A DNA stretch of 64,000 nucleotides. It comes from Anisus vortex. Lineage: Eukaryota; Mollusca; Gastropoda; Planorbidae. The position numbers and the translations under genes are program-made. The notes under the pieces are model-generated. The model made no database searches. It was not told the origin of the DNA and was given only the letters and a program-made list of their open reading frames with translations. Numbering within the stretch: the stretch's first letter is position 1; the number at the start of each line of letters is the position of its first letter. This document shows positions 21,965-33,542 of this stretch, in pieces. The stretch covers positions 735,001 to 799,000 of the forward strand of contig OX421508.1 in the NCBI GenBank assembly GCA_949126835.1, written 5' to 3'.

Positions 21965-23117
21965 ACCATAATCTCTAACACCTTCTTCTACTCTGTGTGT
22001 GCTAAGACAAATTTAATTTAGATTTTATATTCAATAAATATCCGACTACTAACCTAAAGAATGGCCTTGACCTAATTATAAAACCAGACTTGTCACAACC
22101 AAATTGTAGCTTTTTTTTTGTAATATCGTAAACTGAAGCCAACTGAACTAATAAGATGCTGTTTTTTTTTCAAAGCGCAATAATCTTTAAAACCTTTTAT
22201 TAATTGAAATTAACGTTATATTAAAAGTTTTCTTGTTTGTTGTAAGACAAACAACTTGTATTAACAAGCATAGCCAATGTAGTTTCACGCTTACCTATTA
22301 TCGACTCATACATTTATGCAACACAATCCCCTAGTATGGATCTTTTTGGTCCGACGGGATACTTTACTTTTAGTACAAAATCAGTTAATATTTTACTTTG
22401 TGTTGAGGGGCAGGAGGTGGATCGCTAGACACAAGAAGTAAAGTAGGACCCCCTTGGCTATTTTCCAATAAATGACCCCCCTTTCGTAGGACCTTAAAGT
22501 CCACTATGGACTGCAGAACTTCAATGTGCACCATATTCAACTGCCCTAGACCAACAAGGGTCAGCACAGTTTCAGAACAATGAATAGGATATGCATCTCT
22601 CCCCCCCCCCCCCGATTCCTCCTAAGAATATGATAATCCTACGATCTGTCAACAACATTAACCATACTCTCACGCTACGGTCTAATGGGCAGCCGTGATC
22701 AACTGTGGGAGTGTGTGTTACTGGGAGGCGGGATGCATTGATGCGTTGTGCGTCCCACAGCCCGGTGACGGGACACACCATTTCTTCTTAACCACTGATT
22801 CCCTTTTTTTTTTGTTTTCATGGATTTAATCTATTGCTATGTTTTCCCTATTGCTCTGGATTTTCACCTCTTCTACGGGTTTTCCCTATGGCTGTGGGTT
22901 TTCCCTATTTCTACAGATTTCCCCGATTTTTAACAAAAACAGATATTTATTTCACTCATAGTTTAATAAGTATTGTAATTATAATTTTAAATATCCACTT
23001 TATGAGTATATACTCATATACATATATTATTTTTTAATTTATTTAGTTGTGAACTTTAAATCATGATTTTATTCCTAATGTTTACAAATTTGCGCTGAGA
23101 TTGGTGAAACCGGATTT
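21965..23117. other. Intergenic with a SINE remnant
   Basis: No gene seen. A short S1 3' tail (cacaatcccctagtatgg, then ggtccgacgggatactttac) lies at 22321-22372. C-run near 22600-22612. Confidence 0.5.
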
Positions 23118-23232
23118 TTCTGTGCTGGGTACACAATCATCCAGTATGCCGTGGCCACAGAAACTGGTGAACGCCGCTTCACTGGCCATAAGCCATAAGG
23201 ATGAATTTAGTCTGACGGGAGACATTACCTTC
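23118..23232 (+). mobile_element. SINE family S1, 3' part
   Basis: 'gtgctgggtacacaatcatc', 'gccgtggccacagaaactgg' and a degenerate 'ctgacgggagacattacctt' end. The tRNA-like head is absent. Confidence 0.75.
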
Positions 23233-23889
23233 AAATAAATGAAAGAAAATCTTTAGAGCGTTCTGAATGATAACAGATTTGAATTTGTATTTGTCATATT
23301 TTGTTTGTGTGTTGTATTTAAATGGAAATCCAGAAAGTTCTTACAAAACGTTTAAATTTGATGATAAATGATTCAGCATTTGTTACAGATTTGATACAGA
23401 TTTGTTTGGAGAGCCTACTCAAAAACTATCTCTTTCGGTTTCGAGACAAATCCCACTTCTGTACTTTGAAGTCACAATCATTCTTGACCACTGGTCAAAA
23501 CTGGGTTTCTTACTTCGTGGTCAAGTAAAATACGCCTGTACTCCGGATTGCATTTTGAGTACCGTTGGTGGAGTTCCGATTCATTTTTTTTTATATGCAT
23601 ACTTTAGAACAGGGGTCTCCAAACTACGGCCCGCGGGCCGCATGCGGCCCGCGAGGCCATTTTATGCGGCCCGTGGTGTCCTTTTTATGTACGGAAAAAA
23701 ACAACGGAATTTTACCTGTATACTGCCAAGTTCAGCCGCCGCATACGTGGACGTTATGTTTTTACCTAATAAAAATTGAGGCGCGCAGTAGTGCTTTATG
23801 TTTTCCAACCGATCACTACAATGCAAAACCTTATACGCTGCTTATTATTTATATTTTTTAACTGTAAAGGGTTGAGACAAAAACAATGT

Positions 23890-25265
23890 AATTTCAAGAA
23901 GAATGGATTTTGAAATACTTCTTCATCAGATCCGCCAAGAAAGCATTGTGTGTGATGTGGCTGTGATCAACCTGCGCCGTCAAAGCAAACAATAGGAGAA
24001 ATATGCACATTTGGAGGGTGAAGTCCGTGCAGAAAAATTTGCTAAATTACAAAATCAACTCACATCTCAGAGGACATTGTTCAGTAAATCCTCAAATGAA
24101 AACACATCTTTAACTAAGGCCAGTTATAAAGTTGCTTACGTCCTGGCTAAAAGTGGGCAAACCTTTTACAGATGGTGAAGTAGTGAAGGAATGTTTGTTA
24201 GAGGTGGCTGGGGAACTTTGCCCAGAAAAGTCAAAACAATTTAAAAATGTAACTTTGGGTGCAAATACCATTGCCCGCCGTGTTGCAGATATTGGTGAAA
24301 ACATTGTGAATCAAATAGCGAAGAATGCAAGCAAGTTTTACCATTTTTCAATTCAAATGGATGAATCGCTGGACAGCTGTTCCACCTCTTAAATGCTTGT
24401 GTTCAATAAAGGTATGGATGAAGACATGAACATAACACAAGAGCTGGCTTTCCTACAAAGCATGTATGGCGCTGTTACCGGAGAGGATTTATTCACAGCA
24501 GTAAGATGGCTAAGTTGTGAGAAAGTTCTGAGCAGAGTATTGAAGTTAAGAAAGGAAACAGGTGAGTTTCTGGAAAGTAAAAGCAAGCCACGGCCATTAC
24601 TGTCTGATGAAGAGTGGGTATGGAAATTGGCCATTGCTACAGACATAGCTAGTCATTTAAATTTTCTGAACCTAAAACTACAAGGACAGACCATCTAGTT
24701 TCTGATCTATACTCCCACCTAAAGGCCTTCATTTCTAAACTTGTCTTGTTTTTGGAACAAGTACAGGCCAACAACTTGACGCACTTTCAGCAGTGCAGGG
24801 TATTCATTGCTGAAGCAACAGCTGATTTCCCCAAGTCATTTGCATGCGAGATCATCAAATACCTCCAGCTGCAATTTCAGGAGCGTTTTTCTGATTTGCA
24901 TTCAATGCCAGAAGAATTAAGATTGTTTCAAAACCCATTCGAAGCAGGCGTGACCAGTTGCCCAGATGAACTGCAGCTGGATGTCATTGAGTTGCAAGCA
25001 AATGACCTCCTTGGGATAAGTTCAAAGAAGGACTGATGGTTCTTTACCACCTTTTTGCCCAAGGAAGATTTTCCTAATATTAAAACGTTTGCATCAAGGT
25101 ACATTTCAATCTTTGAAGCAACATACTTGTGTGAACAAACATTTTCAAGAATTAAATACGTAAAGAACAATTTGATAACATATTTGTCCGATGATAATCT
25201 CAGGTCAATGTTGATGTTAGGGACATCAAATCTAGAGCCAGAAATGTCTGCTATTTTGGCATCCA
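23890..25265 (+). pseudogene. hAT transposase pseudogene (GTF2IRD2/ZBED-like)
   Basis: Pieces in more than one frame, in order. A degraded N-terminal zinc-finger region near 23900 ('FQEEWILKYFF..' then stops). 24132-24392 encodes LAKSG/TF..GEVVKECLLEVAG-type sequence ending QMDESLD, the usual start of the catalytic domain. 24393-24698 continues with 'DLFTAVRWLSCEKVLSRVL'. 24746-25036 carries the following helical part. 25055-25265 has the C-terminal dimerisation domain ('TYLCEQTFSRIKYVKN', 'LSDDNLRSML'). Stops, frameshifts and an internal deletion after MDESLD break it. Proteins of this family cut and join DNA at hAT ends; this copy is inactive. Confidence 0.88.
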
Positions 25266-25324
25266 GGAAAACATTTCACCACTCCCACTTATACAGGTGT
25301 TCAAGTGTAGTGCTACTTACAATC

Positions 25325-25702
25325 TTACATATCCCGTAATCTGTTGGACCGTTGGGGCGCCACACATGACATGCAAACCAGCCTGCTCCATTCCTCCCGT
25401 CTCTCGGCCGTTCTCAATGCCTCGCATAGTTTTGTACCTGTCCATTCCCTGATATTATCTTCCCAACGTTTCTTTTGTCTTCCTCTCTTTCTGTCTCCTC
25501 TGGTGGTACCCTGCAGGATGGTCTTTGCAAGCCCGTTGGTTCTGGTGACGTGGCCATACCATTCCAGTTTTCTTTTCTTGGCTGTGACCAGCAGGTCTTC
25601 ATATTTTACGACTTCCTGATGTATTCTTTTTCGTATCTGTTCGTTGGAGATATGGCCTTTATAGCAGATACCGAGCATGGTCCTGAAGCATCTCATTTAA
25701 AT
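25325..25702 (-). pseudogene. LINE ORF2 C-terminal fragment nested in hAT
   Basis: A 123-residue frame containing 'KRKLEWYGHVTRTNGLAKTI', then 'RKRGRQKKRWEDNIREWTG', typical of the tail of endonuclease/reverse transcriptase polyproteins of non-LTR retrotransposons. The RT domain itself is missing (5' truncation, as usual for LINE insertions). It lies between the transposase C-terminus and the right terminal repeat of the hAT element, so the LINE inserted into, or was carried by, that element. Confidence 0.88.
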
Positions 25703-25897
25703 AATAATTGAATACAATAATATTAAATACATAATTAAAAACAACATCCATGTTTTTAGTCTTTTTTTTATTTGGACCTCGAGTGTGTAGTTGGCCCCCG
25801 AGCTGCTGTTTGATAGTTAATGCGGCCCTCGGGCTGAAAAGTTTGGAGACCCCTGCTTTAGAACATAGCAGCGAGATTGTTTGTATGTGATTGTTTT

Positions 25898-25925
25898 CGC
25901 GGGCGAAGCCGGGTATTTTTGCTAG
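25898..25925 (+). other. Helitron-type 3' terminus (tentative)
   Basis: 'cgggcgaagccggg' followed by 'tatttttgctag' and then T. GC-rich hairpin-like sequence about ten bases before CTAG^T matches the 3' end of many invertebrate Helitrons. The hairpin is imperfect and the 5' end of the element was not found. Confidence 0.45.
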
Positions 25926-25964
25926 TTATAATAAATATATCAGCAGAACGTACCCGCGTTGACT

Positions 25965-26045
25965 GTACTACGTTATCTTATATATTACGGACGCTCCTTC
26001 TATAAAGATTATTTTTGCGTCCTTACGCTCGTCCGTGGTCTGACG
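25965..26045 (-). mobile_element. LINE 3'-end fragment
   Basis: 'tatattacggacgctccttc' and 'attatttttgcgtcc' match, in reverse, the 3' untranslated end of the LINE copies at 46195-46445 and 52090-52400. Confidence 0.65.
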
Positions 26046-26162
26046 GGGCTAACAGTAGTAAGGGATTGAGTGGCCAGCAGCATTGTCCAGCCGAAATTAC
26101 TATCCACCGGCAATACATGCAGACCCGTAGGAGCTAGCCAGACCCAGATAATGCTCTGGTTA

Positions 26163-26225
26163 AAATTATAAAGGATTCGAACCTCAGAATGTTCAGCGCA
26201 ACATCTTCCACTCTACCATTGGCGC
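26163..26225 (-). other. tRNA-like pol III head (SINE family S3)
   Basis: On the minus strand: 'aatggtagagtggaagatg' (box A-like) and 'aggttcgaatcc' (box B). It lacks a clean cloverleaf, so I read it as a SINE head, not a tRNA gene. Confidence 0.55.
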
Positions 26226-26239
26226 CTATAAGTTATAAT

Positions 26240-27260
26240 AAAATAACATAAAAAACGTATTGTTGGTGGAAATATAGGGAACAATGAACAATAACAATGA
26301 ACAATATTTATTTTGCCACAAAGTACATCATTACCATAAAGGCATAATCAAAAAGATAATTAGAATATTCTAACATTAGTAAATAATAGTAAAAGTCACC
26401 GAAATAATAATATTAACGATAATAGATTCATTTTAAGGTATCAAGAAAAGATAATACCAACATGGAAATACAGTATAGGCAAAGTAACATAGTACATGAA
26501 AACAATTATAATTGAATAAAAGCTGTTCTAAAATGAAAGTTGTTAATATATTTACCGTTTATAATCTTTTTTCATTGTTTAAAAACAGATAAAACTATTT
26601 TTGCAAATATGCTTAGTTTTTTAAGTTCTTTCAGAGAACTAGCATTGAGCAGTTCGTACATTTGGTCTGTTAAAATTATATTTTTTTTATATATATTCTC
26701 CGATGGGCATTGAAATGCTCACATTGGAGTAAGTAGTGAAATCTATCTCCTATATCTTTTAGGCAAAGGGGACATACTCTTAAATTATAATCTATTTTGG
26801 AGTGGCGACCCAGTTCAACAGGGAAATTATTATTACTTGTTCGTATTTTTAGTATATAGTTGGCTTCTTTAAGATTTAATTTATTTAAAAAGGGTGGACT
26901 ATTTTCCCAGTCAGATTTATATTTAAGAGCGCTGTTTAGCTTACCTTTATTGCTATTTTGCATACTTTCATACAGTTCTTGTTTACTTTGATCATTTATA
27001 CCTAGGTTATTTTTTGATTTTGAAAGTTTGGTATCTATTGTATCTTGTTCGGACCATATATATCCTAATCCTAATTGCTCTAGTTGTAACTTTATATAAG
27101 CGGACCATTTGCATTTTTCAACCAGATGTTCTTTAAGTATAATGTTATAAATTATTTTAGAAATTCTGCTTTGTTTACCGGTCGCTATTTTGATCCAGAA
27201 GTGTAGCATTCTTTTTTTAATAAATGATCTTATATAAAGTTTGCCTGTTTCGCCTAGGAC
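26240..27260 (-). mobile_element. LINE fragment, 5'-truncated
   Basis: The minus strand carries the last part of a non-LTR retrotransposon ORF2 (26676-27209) followed by about 430 bp of AT-rich 3' sequence to about 26240. It belongs to a different family from the LINE at 52 kb. Confidence 0.75.
26676..27209 (-). pseudogene. LINE ORF2 C-terminal domain fragment
   Basis: A 177-residue frame. The N-terminal half is helical. The C-terminal part has the zinc-knuckle-like 'CPLCLKDIGDRFHYLLQC' (about residues 142-160), as in the RT C-terminal region of many invertebrate LINE proteins, and a run of basic residues at the end. The RT and endonuclease domains are absent. The frame is uninterrupted, so the insertion may not be old, but it is only a fragment. 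Confidence 0.85.
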
Positions 27261-27564
27261 TAAATAATTTGTTTTTTTTTGTTGTTCAATTTTAAAATCA
27301 TCTTAAATACTTAAAAGGAGTGGTTCACAAACATCTCAACCGTAACCTTGACCTCTCCCTTCATCTGTCCGACTGCCCAGCGAGTTAAGGTCGTTTGCCC
27401 TTTAAGGACTGGCCAAAATGTCTGGCTGAATATTGAACGTAAGTTACTGGAAAGGGGGGGGGGGGGGGGGGGAGGAGGGTTCAATGTTCGCTGACCAATT
27501 CACTGATTCATTTATTCACATTTTTTTTTCAATAGAAATACAATACAGGAAAATAGATCGAGAT

Positions 27565-27596
<32 letters not shown>

Positions 27597-28703
27597 CGAG
27601 AGAGAGAATCGGGACCATTGATTGAATTAACGATTTAATACTAGTGCCCGAATTGTCGCCCTCGCCAACCCCCTCCCAACTTCACACACAAAAATAACAG
27701 ATCGATACCGCAATTGAGTTATGCCCCCCCCCCCTTTTTTTTGTTTACGCTAGACGAGTAAATTTGACGGCTTGCGTAGTCGATTACTAGGATTCTATAC
27801 TCTTTGACTAGTCGGATAATCGTATTGACAGGACCATTTAAATTATTCATTGTGGCTTTTTTCTCCAGTGCATCGGCGAGATATGTTTCTGTCAGTGGCG
27901 GATACATATTTGGACAGAGTGGGGCGCCACTGTGTTCACCTGGGGGGAGGGGGGGAATGAAAAGTAATATTTAAGAAATCACTTATTTATTCTGTTGTTT
28001 TAAACGACATGGGGGCCATAGTATTGTTAATTATTTTTTTTATAAAGGCGTTAGAGATTGTGTGGCCAATACAACGCTTTTTGGCAATGTATTCTCCAGT
28101 TAAGTTCAAATACCGACATGACAAAACCACGTGTCAATGGGAGGGCGTGTATAGCAAAATAAATTTGTTTAAACGTTTCCGTTGAGGCCAGGGCGAGTGT
28201 TTTAGACTCACAATCGACTTTTTAAAAGAAAAAAAAAAGACTTGACTTTCACCTTATAAACAAGAAGGGGCAAAGAGTAAAGTAGTAATAAATCATAAGA
28301 GATCAATGCTAATAGTGCATGTGGCTGTGGAAACCATACCCTAATTGGGGTGGCTGGCGCCCGGACGAAACCTTAGTGTGCTCCCTCCCCTGGTTCACCC
28401 CTGAACATCGATGCGCCTTGGACATAAGAGCCAGAAGGCTGGTCGAGTTTTGTTGTTGGTTCTGTTATATGAGTCAATTATAGTAATAGGAAGAACAGAA
28501 CCGTGTTTCTCTCCCCTTAGGGGAATCATAATGGCGTCAATGGAAGACTAAATAATGCAGTTATGTGTACTAGACTCAGTTACGGTGTGTGTGTGTGTGC
28601 CCTGGGGGGGGGTGACGTAACAGTATTGTACTGATTCACACACAATCTCAGTCTCGTTAAATGAGCAGAATTTAATGGTCACATGACGCACGGCACAGGA
28701 GGG
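27261..28703. other. Intergenic, homopolymers and (AG)n
   Basis: No gene seen. G run near 27455-27475, (AG)n near 27563-27607, and a TG tract with a G run near 28586-28610. Confidence 0.5.
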
Positions 28704-28970
28704 CCTGACCCTGTGACGCTCTGACTGGTGACGCCCGGACTCTGTGACGCCCCGACTCGTGACGCCCGGACTCTGTGACGCCCGGACTCTGTGACGCTCG
28801 GACTCTGTGACGCACGGACTCTGTGACGCCCTGACTCGTGACGCCCGGTTTCTGTGACGCCCGGACTATGTAAGGCCCTGACTCTGTGACGCCCCGACTC
28901 GTGACGCTCGGACTCTGTGACGCCCGGACTCTGTGACGCCCGGACTCTGTGACGCCCTGACTGGTGACGC
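28704..28970. repeat. ~16-bp minisatellite
   Basis: Units of 'ctctgtgacgcccgga' with 15-bp variants such as 'ctcgtgacgcc'. GC-rich and rich in CpG and TGACG motifs compared with its surroundings. About 17 units. Confidence 0.92.
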
Positions 28971-29760
28971 CCATTGGTTTTTACATGAGTACAGAGAGAG
29001 AGAAAGAGAGAGAGAGAGACAGTCGAGGAAAAGACGAGTGTGTATGTGTCAGATAAAGACAGTGTATGTATTCTGTATCTATGTGTGTGAATATGTTAGT
29101 GCTCAAGCCCTCTCGCAACCCTCGGAGAGAAAAATCCGTTCTGTCGTGAATTATGCCCCGAGCAGAGCAGAACAGGATTTAGTTATGGACCCAAGGGAAA
29201 TAACTCGGAAAACACCTGACGTCATACTGGAGCCGCCCCCTTTTCTTTTCTCTCTCCCAATGCAATTTAAGGGAATTAATGTAAATCAAAACATGTTTAT
29301 GGGGGCGGGGGAGGGGGGGGGAATTAGTTTACGGGATAGAGAGAATACAAAAAAATAACAAACCAATAAACTATACAGAAATTTAGAGATGAAATTCGTT
29401 TATGGCCGATAATACGAAATCTGTCTATAGATAAAAACTATTGCAAGGATTTATTTTACTATGTCAACACATGTCTACTGACTACTGGTGGATGTGGAGG
29501 TTATGTGTGGCGAATAGTTAGATTTGTATTTATAAAGGTATTGTTATATACATGTAAAAGATATGCGGTATACAGGAATGAATAGTTATTATATTAAGGT
29601 TTGGTATATATATTTATATATATATATATAATAATTTATTGTTATAATGTATAATGTATTTAGGTATTGTATAAATATATATTCTACATTATCATAATAA
29701 TTATGGTATTCGAAAAAAAAAAATCTATATTATATGGCTGTTTTGTTAAAGCAAATTAAA
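28971..29760. other. Intergenic, no gene seen
   Basis: An (AG)n tract near 28992-29018, then mixed sequence with a frame of no recognised family, then AT-rich sequence with (TA)n near 29607-29632. Confidence 0.45.
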
Positions 29761-29915
29761 GTAGCCAAATTGTTCCATAGGGCCGTTCACCAGTTTCTGT
29801 GGCCACGGCATACTAAGGGAAGTAAGGCCAGCACAATGCACAGCCGCATATACTTTACTCCTAACTAATGTCAGGTACCCTTTAGAGCTGGTTAGACCCA
29901 GGGACACCCTCGAGT
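29761..29915 (-). mobile_element. SINE family S1, body, minus strand
   Basis: The + strand shows 'gttcaccagtttctgtggcc', 'ggccagcacaatgcacagcc' and 'tttactcc', the reverse of the S1 body, extending to the 'acccagctct'-type segment near 29890. The tRNA-like head was not found before the gap. Confidence 0.8.
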
Positions 29916-30000
29916 TCCGGGAAATTTTTTTTAATAATTTGCGCAAGATACTATCTAACAATATAACCGCTAGAACTGAACACGTCAAAAAACGTAGAAC

Positions 30001-30200
30001 NNNNNNNNNNNNNNNNNNNNNNNNNNNNNNNNNNNNNNNNNNNNNNNNNNNNNNNNNNNNNNNNNNNNNNNNNNNNNNNNNNNNNNNNNNNNNNNNNNNN
30101 NNNNNNNNNNNNNNNNNNNNNNNNNNNNNNNNNNNNNNNNNNNNNNNNNNNNNNNNNNNNNNNNNNNNNNNNNNNNNNNNNNNNNNNNNNNNNNNNNNNN
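30001..30200. other. Assembly gap (200 N)
   Basis: Unresolved bases. Gap length is a round 200, so it may be a placeholder. Any frame across it is meaningless. Confidence 0.99.
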
Positions 30201-31384
30201 TTTCTACTCCCACAAACAAACAAAACACCGAGGCTGGAATCAAGGGCAGAAACTTTCTGAGCAGGAGGGAAGGAAGGTGGAGTCGGGGTGGAGTTTAGAA
30301 GTCGTAAATGTGGTGGCGATGTCGTAAACACAATCTGAAGACGTAAAAAGTAATTAAAGGCTCGGCTGTTTACCATTTGACAAGGTAGTTAATAGTATAC
30401 GCTGCTAGGTGTGTGTGTGTGGTTGCTATAGTAACGACGGTATTTGTTTGAAGGCGTTTTTCGTTCAGTTTAAAATGCCTTTGTTCAAATAGTCAAGTCT
30501 CAACTTGGAAGCCGTGTATTCCTCGTGTGTTCTGGTGGGTCCTCAACTTCCGTTTCATACGGGCTATCAGGTTGATAGTGTGGCCAGCCGAATCGTCGAT
30601 TGATTGATTTCAAGTACCTGGGATTTGAACCGAATCTGTTTTTTTGCTCTGCAATCCTGAGCTCTGATTGTAGACCACGTTACCGTGTCTAGCCTTTGGA
30701 CCTGTGGTTAGTCCAACTGTTCAACACTAGACCCTCACGGCCTATCTGTTTGCCCACTTTACAAGTCACAAGGGAGAAATGGGCCGGGGAGAGCTTTGTA
30801 ACACTGTTGCCGTAAAAAAACTTCTCGTCCCGTCAAAATTATAATAAAATATCTAAGACATATTCTCAGTGTTATTTTCAATCTAAACTCTCTCCCCCTT
30901 TCTCTCTCTATCTCCCTCCCCTCTCTCTCTCTCTCTCTCTCTCTCACCCTCCCTCACTTAACATATAACCTAACCGTCGCTTCATAGTTTTAAAAATAAA
31001 ATTAGATATCTCTTGTTTTTTAAAGTGAGATATCCAGCCCTCGCCGTTGCCTCAGAAAGAGATGCAAACAAGCAGCAGGTTTAAACAGGTTGTTATTCTT
31101 TAAGGCTTGACATCTCACAGCTGTTGTGTGGTAGATCAGCTTTATCTGATCCACCTCTTCCCCTTTTGTTGTTGGTTCTTATAATGCCTTTTGATAACTT
31201 CACCCCATGTATGCTGGTGTTATTGTGTGGTTATGTAGATATTGTTGGGGAGGCTTTGTCTTAATATGGTACGAATCTATTTATATCAACATATTATATC
31301 TATTAATCTATATGCTTGCCTATCTGACTGTTTATCTTAAACCTAACCAGTATATGTCTTAGTCGATCCATTTGTAAGTCCGTC
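30201..31384. other. Intergenic, possible tRNA-like remnant
   Basis: No gene seen. On the minus strand near 30615-30700, 'cggttcaaatccc' resembles a B box and 'ggtaacgtggtctac' an A box, so an old SINE is possible. (CT)n near 30890-30950. Confidence 0.45.
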
Positions 31385-31412
31385 TGCTGGTCTATCCGCT
31401 CTCTATCTATCA

Positions 31413-31448
<36 letters not shown>

Positions 31449-31467
31449 GCATATCTATCTATCTGCA

Positions 31468-31510
<43 letters not shown>

Positions 31511-31625
31511 ATATCTATCTGCATATCTATCTATCTATATATCTATCTATCTATCTGCATATCTATCTATCTATCTATCTATCTGCATATCTATCTATCT
31601 ATCTATCTATCTGTCTGTCTTTCTA
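31385..31625. repeat. (ATCT)n microsatellite
   Basis: Long interrupted tetranucleotide repeat (GATA on the other strand) with periodic 'gcat' interruptions. Confidence 0.97.
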
Positions 31626-31966
31626 TTATCTGATCAAGTAGACCTCCATCAGCAACTTGTTTAAAACTATTTTTTTTAGAATGTTATTTTCGTTTCGTTT
31701 TTATGAGCGCGCTGAGCATGCTTTGTATTAGCATGGAGTGAGGCGCTATATAAGTGACCAAATATTATCATCTATGTATGTATCTCTATCTATACAACTA
31801 TTCAATTTAACCAATCTAATTATCTATCCATTTATCTCTATGTATCAAGTATGTAGGCGTCTTTCTGACTATGTATCTTATCCGTCTCTCTCTTTTTCTG
31901 TATGTATATGGGTTAAGTTATTTGTTTGTATTTAAGCCGAGTGCAGCTGTTCAAGTCGCGAAGACT

Positions 31967-32010
31967 CATTGTTACAACATTGTTACAACATTGTTACAAC
32001 ATTGTTACAA
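31967..32010. repeat. 11-bp tandem repeat, 4 copies
   Basis: Four perfect copies of 'cattgttacaa', directly before a family H element. Confidence 0.93.
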
Positions 32011-32012
32011 CA

Positions 32013-32205
32013 CTATATATATATATAGTAGAGTAGACTTTGTGTGTAGAATCCGATCCCCATTGGTTAATTTAAAGACACCTGACCTTATTGTCTAATA
32101 TTTCACTTTTGCGATCGATCTCGCATCCGGCATGTGTCCTCCCTAGCTGAGTGGTTAGCGTATCTGACTGCCATTAATATTACTTTTGTTTTTGTATATT
32201 GTAAA
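32013..32205 (+). mobile_element. Family H element, 5' part (copy 2)
   Basis: 'tatatatatatagtagagta', 'gatccccattggttaattta', 'ttattgtct', and the box A-like 'tagctgagtggttag'. The sequence breaks off soon after 'gactgccat', losing box B and the 3' end. A partial 'attgtaaagaatttc' follows. Confidence 0.75.
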
Positions 32206-32230
32206 GAATTTCAAATGTGTTCAGTAATTT

Positions 32231-32352
32231 GGGGAGGGGTAATGTAAAGGCGGCTGTTGCATTGTACAGGCCACACAATTCACCTGGTATGCCGTTGCCA
32301 CAGAAAATGTGGTGAACGCTGCTATGGATCAATTTGGTCCGACGGGATACGT
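32231..32352 (+). mobile_element. SINE family S1, 3' part
   Basis: 'aaaggcggctgttgcattgt', 'gccgttgccacagaaa' and 'tttggtccgacgggatac'. No head. Confidence 0.75.
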
Positions 32353-32851
32353 TTTAAATTTGTATATTTCCACTTGTGAGTATTTTTTTAAAACAACAAC
32401 TCAGGTTTCTTATAGTAGCTGATGGTTTCTATCAGGTAAACATCGTTAAACAGCGGGTGGGATTTGTGAAAATAAATTCTTTGAAAAAAGACAACAGATT
32501 TTGGGTTTATTTTTAGTTTCTATTATGAAATGATTGAGTTGAGAGGCTAAGCTGATTATACACGGAGGCTTGTAATAACAAGACACAAGTTTATACAGTG
32601 CGGGGGTGGGAGTAGCTTGTAGTTCTTAGAAAGAGAGAGACAGAAAGAGGGAGAGTGAGAGATGGGAGAGATACAGAAAGAGAAAGAGAGAGACTGTAGT
32701 TCTTGTTTGTTTGTTATGGTAGGCTATTGTTTGAAACTTTAAAGAGAATTTAGTAATTACGCACCTGGGTTAAGTTGACCTGCTTCATTTAAAATCGTGT
32801 TTTAAAAATGTAGATTTTTTGTGTATGTGTGTGTGTTTACTGGTAGTTTTG
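32353..32851. other. Intergenic, no gene seen
   Basis: Mixed sequence with an (AG)-rich tract near 32621-32693 and a (TG)n tract near 32820-32836. Confidence 0.5.
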
Positions 32852-33117
32852 GGCACTGTGGCCAGCGCGTTCGATTGATGTACCGAAGGTCCTGGGTTTG
32901 AATAGTGGAGATGGCTTGGATTAGTTCTCCCGCTCTGGGGGGGGGGGTGTCACTGAGTCTACCCAGCTCCTAATGGGTGTCTGACTTTAGTTCGTTAGAG
33001 ACGGGGTAGAGTAAAGGCGGCTTGGCATTGTGCTGGTCACACAATCCCCTAGTAATGCCCAGGAACGCTGCTTCACCGGTCCTATGGATCAATTTGGCCA
33101 GACGGGCACTTTACTTA
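32852..33117 (+). mobile_element. SINE family S1, full-length
   Basis: Head 'ggcactgtggccagcgcgtt' with 'cctgggtttgaat' as box B, middle segment 'gtctacccagctcctaatgg', body 'aaaggcggcttggcattgtg', and 3' end 'gacgggcactttactt'. A G run lies in the middle. Confidence 0.88.
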
Positions 33118-33155
33118 GTGGTAGTCTAGGCCAGTGTGGTCATTTTAATCCCCAG

Positions 33156-33333
33156 GGGGTCAGCAAGCTTTTGGTAATAAGTTTGACGAAGTAGCATGTA
33201 TTAGTCATTCAGACTAAACGTCTTACTTCTCTTTTCTGGTCGAAGATTTTATTTCGGTGGTCTTCGGTGTGCCACTTAAAATCGCTCTTCGTTCCATGTA
33301 TGGCAACGCGTGGCGTCAGTTGCCGATCCCCTG
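33156..33333. mobile_element. hAT-type MITE (family M), short copy
   Basis: Left end caggggGTCAGCAAGC and right end GTTGCCGATCCCCTG form an inverted repeat. The inner 'gtgtgccacttaaaatcg' phrase is shared with the copies at 42853, 45539 and 50611. The 8-bp target duplication is not preserved. Confidence 0.6.
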
Positions 33334-33469
33334 CCTGCCCTGACTCTTCGTTACTTTCCTGATTCTGATGTATTCTGCTTTGCTCATAGGCAATGAGACG
33401 TTTAGCTAGAGTCGCCCAAACAGTGTCTTTCCTCCCTGCTGCCCCTTTCTTTCATTGAGAAATGATTTG

Positions 33470-33526
33470 TGACGTCACCTGGCCCAAGGCGTCAGCCGAG
33501 ATTACGTCAGTCTTTGACGTCACGTG
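33470..33526 (+). promoter_or_regulatory. CRE pair with E-box
   Basis: Two perfect TGACGTCA sites (33470-33477 and 33515-33522), a half-type tacgtca between them (33503-33509), and CACGTG (33521-33526) overlapping the second. TGACGTCA is the palindromic CREB/ATF site. They end 17 bases before the ATG of the candidate frame at 33543. Function is inferred from motif clustering only. Confidence 0.4.
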
Positions 33527-33542
33527 AGTTCCGTCAATAGCA

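Larger units (their letters stand above)
23610..25855 (+). mobile_element. hAT DNA transposon, decayed
   Basis: Terminal inverted repeats CAGGGGTCTCCAAACT (23610-23625) and AGTTTGGAGACCCCTG (25840-25855) with subterminal 'gcggccc' motifs. A perfect 8-bp target duplication, ctttagaa, lies at 23602-23609 and 25856-25863. These are diagnostic of the hAT superfamily. The 2.2-kb body holds a broken transposase of the GTF2IRD2/ZBED-like type and a LINE fragment in the opposite orientation. The element cannot move by itself. Confidence 0.95.

Noticed and set aside
23565..23861. Protein frames at the left end of the hAT element
   Set aside because: They run across the terminal inverted repeat and its GC-rich subterminal region; the real coding remnant starts further in.
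29746..30376. Frames crossing the N gap
   Set aside because: They include 66 unknown residues and have no support on either side.
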